From Asterias amurensis (Eukaryota > Echinodermata > Asteroidea > Forcipulatida > Asteriidae): a DNA stretch of 64,000 bases. Where the stretch lies: assembly GCF_032118995.1 (NCBI RefSeq), contig NC_092669.1, positions 2,293,501 through 2,357,500 of the forward strand. Reading direction: 5' to 3'. Below are positions 63,943 through 64,000 of the stretch, one piece after another. Position numbers and translations under genes: made by a program. Positions within the stretch are counted from its first letter, which is position 1. Each line of letters opens with the position of its first letter. The notes beneath the pieces are model-generated. The model worked only from the letters and a program-made list of their open reading frames with translations. It had not been told where the DNA came from and made no database searches.

Positions 63943-64000
63943 TGTTTACAGGATTCGGGTAAAGTACGGAGTATGCAAACACACATCGGTGTACACTATG
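63943..64000 (+). mobile_element. SINE tail running off the window
   Basis: GATTCGGGTAAAGTACGGAG and ACACACATCGGTGTACACTA match the 3' part of the SINE at 57750-57890. Confidence 0.5.

Overview
The window is animal nuclear DNA. It is AT-rich, with spliced genes separated by long non-coding stretches, many short inverted-repeat DNA transposons, tRNA-derived SINE copies and a 5'-truncated LINE. Gene content (a TNF-receptor-like protein, CASPR/neurexin-IV-type fibrinogen-like domains behind PAN and mucin-like regions, and a Four-jointed kinase) and the repeat families suggest a marine deuterostome, most likely a sea star. The species is inference from memory of repeat style; no search was possible.

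Layout. 1-14.4 kb is almost gene-free. It holds one possible minus-strand first coding exon near 494-557, an old tandem duplication (3.06-6.33 kb), small satellites and many MITEs. 14.4-21.1 kb (+) is a three-exon TNF-receptor-superfamily-like gene. Its first intron carries an antisense truncated L1-like element and a 1.1-kb foldback element, and a ~105-bp A-tract tandem repeat begins just after its stop. 25.3-47.8 kb (+) is a tandem array of three paralogous five-exon genes, called A, B and C here. Each encodes a signal peptide, a PAN/apple-like domain, a Thr/Pro/Glu-rich repeat region and a ten-cysteine C-terminal domain like the fibrinogen-like region of CASPR/neurexin IV. Intron positions and phases (1,1,0,1) are the same in all three, but each has a different mucin repeat unit (15 aa; 6 aa; 7 then 16 aa). 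Gene C has lost the canonical splice sites at both ends of intron 2. 52.3-60.6 kb (-) is a five-exon Four-jointed box kinase gene (FJX1 type), intact by conceptual splicing. The rest is repeats.

Function. The array probably makes secreted, heavily O-glycosylated, multi-domain adhesion or recognition proteins. Nothing in the DNA shows the ligand. The Four-jointed kinase would act in the Golgi on Fat/Dachsous-type cadherins (family knowledge). The TNFR-like protein would sit at the cell surface; its short tail has no recognisable death domain. These genes do not form an operon, and no shared regulation is shown beyond proximity.

Repeats. The dominant family is a ~390-bp MITE with TIRs starting AGGCAGTGGACACTATTGG and TTAA at both ends, in about 27 full or partial copies. 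Several neighbouring copies share a single TTAA. Other foldback families recur 2-6 times. Some insertions sit within a few bases of splice sites in the A-C array.
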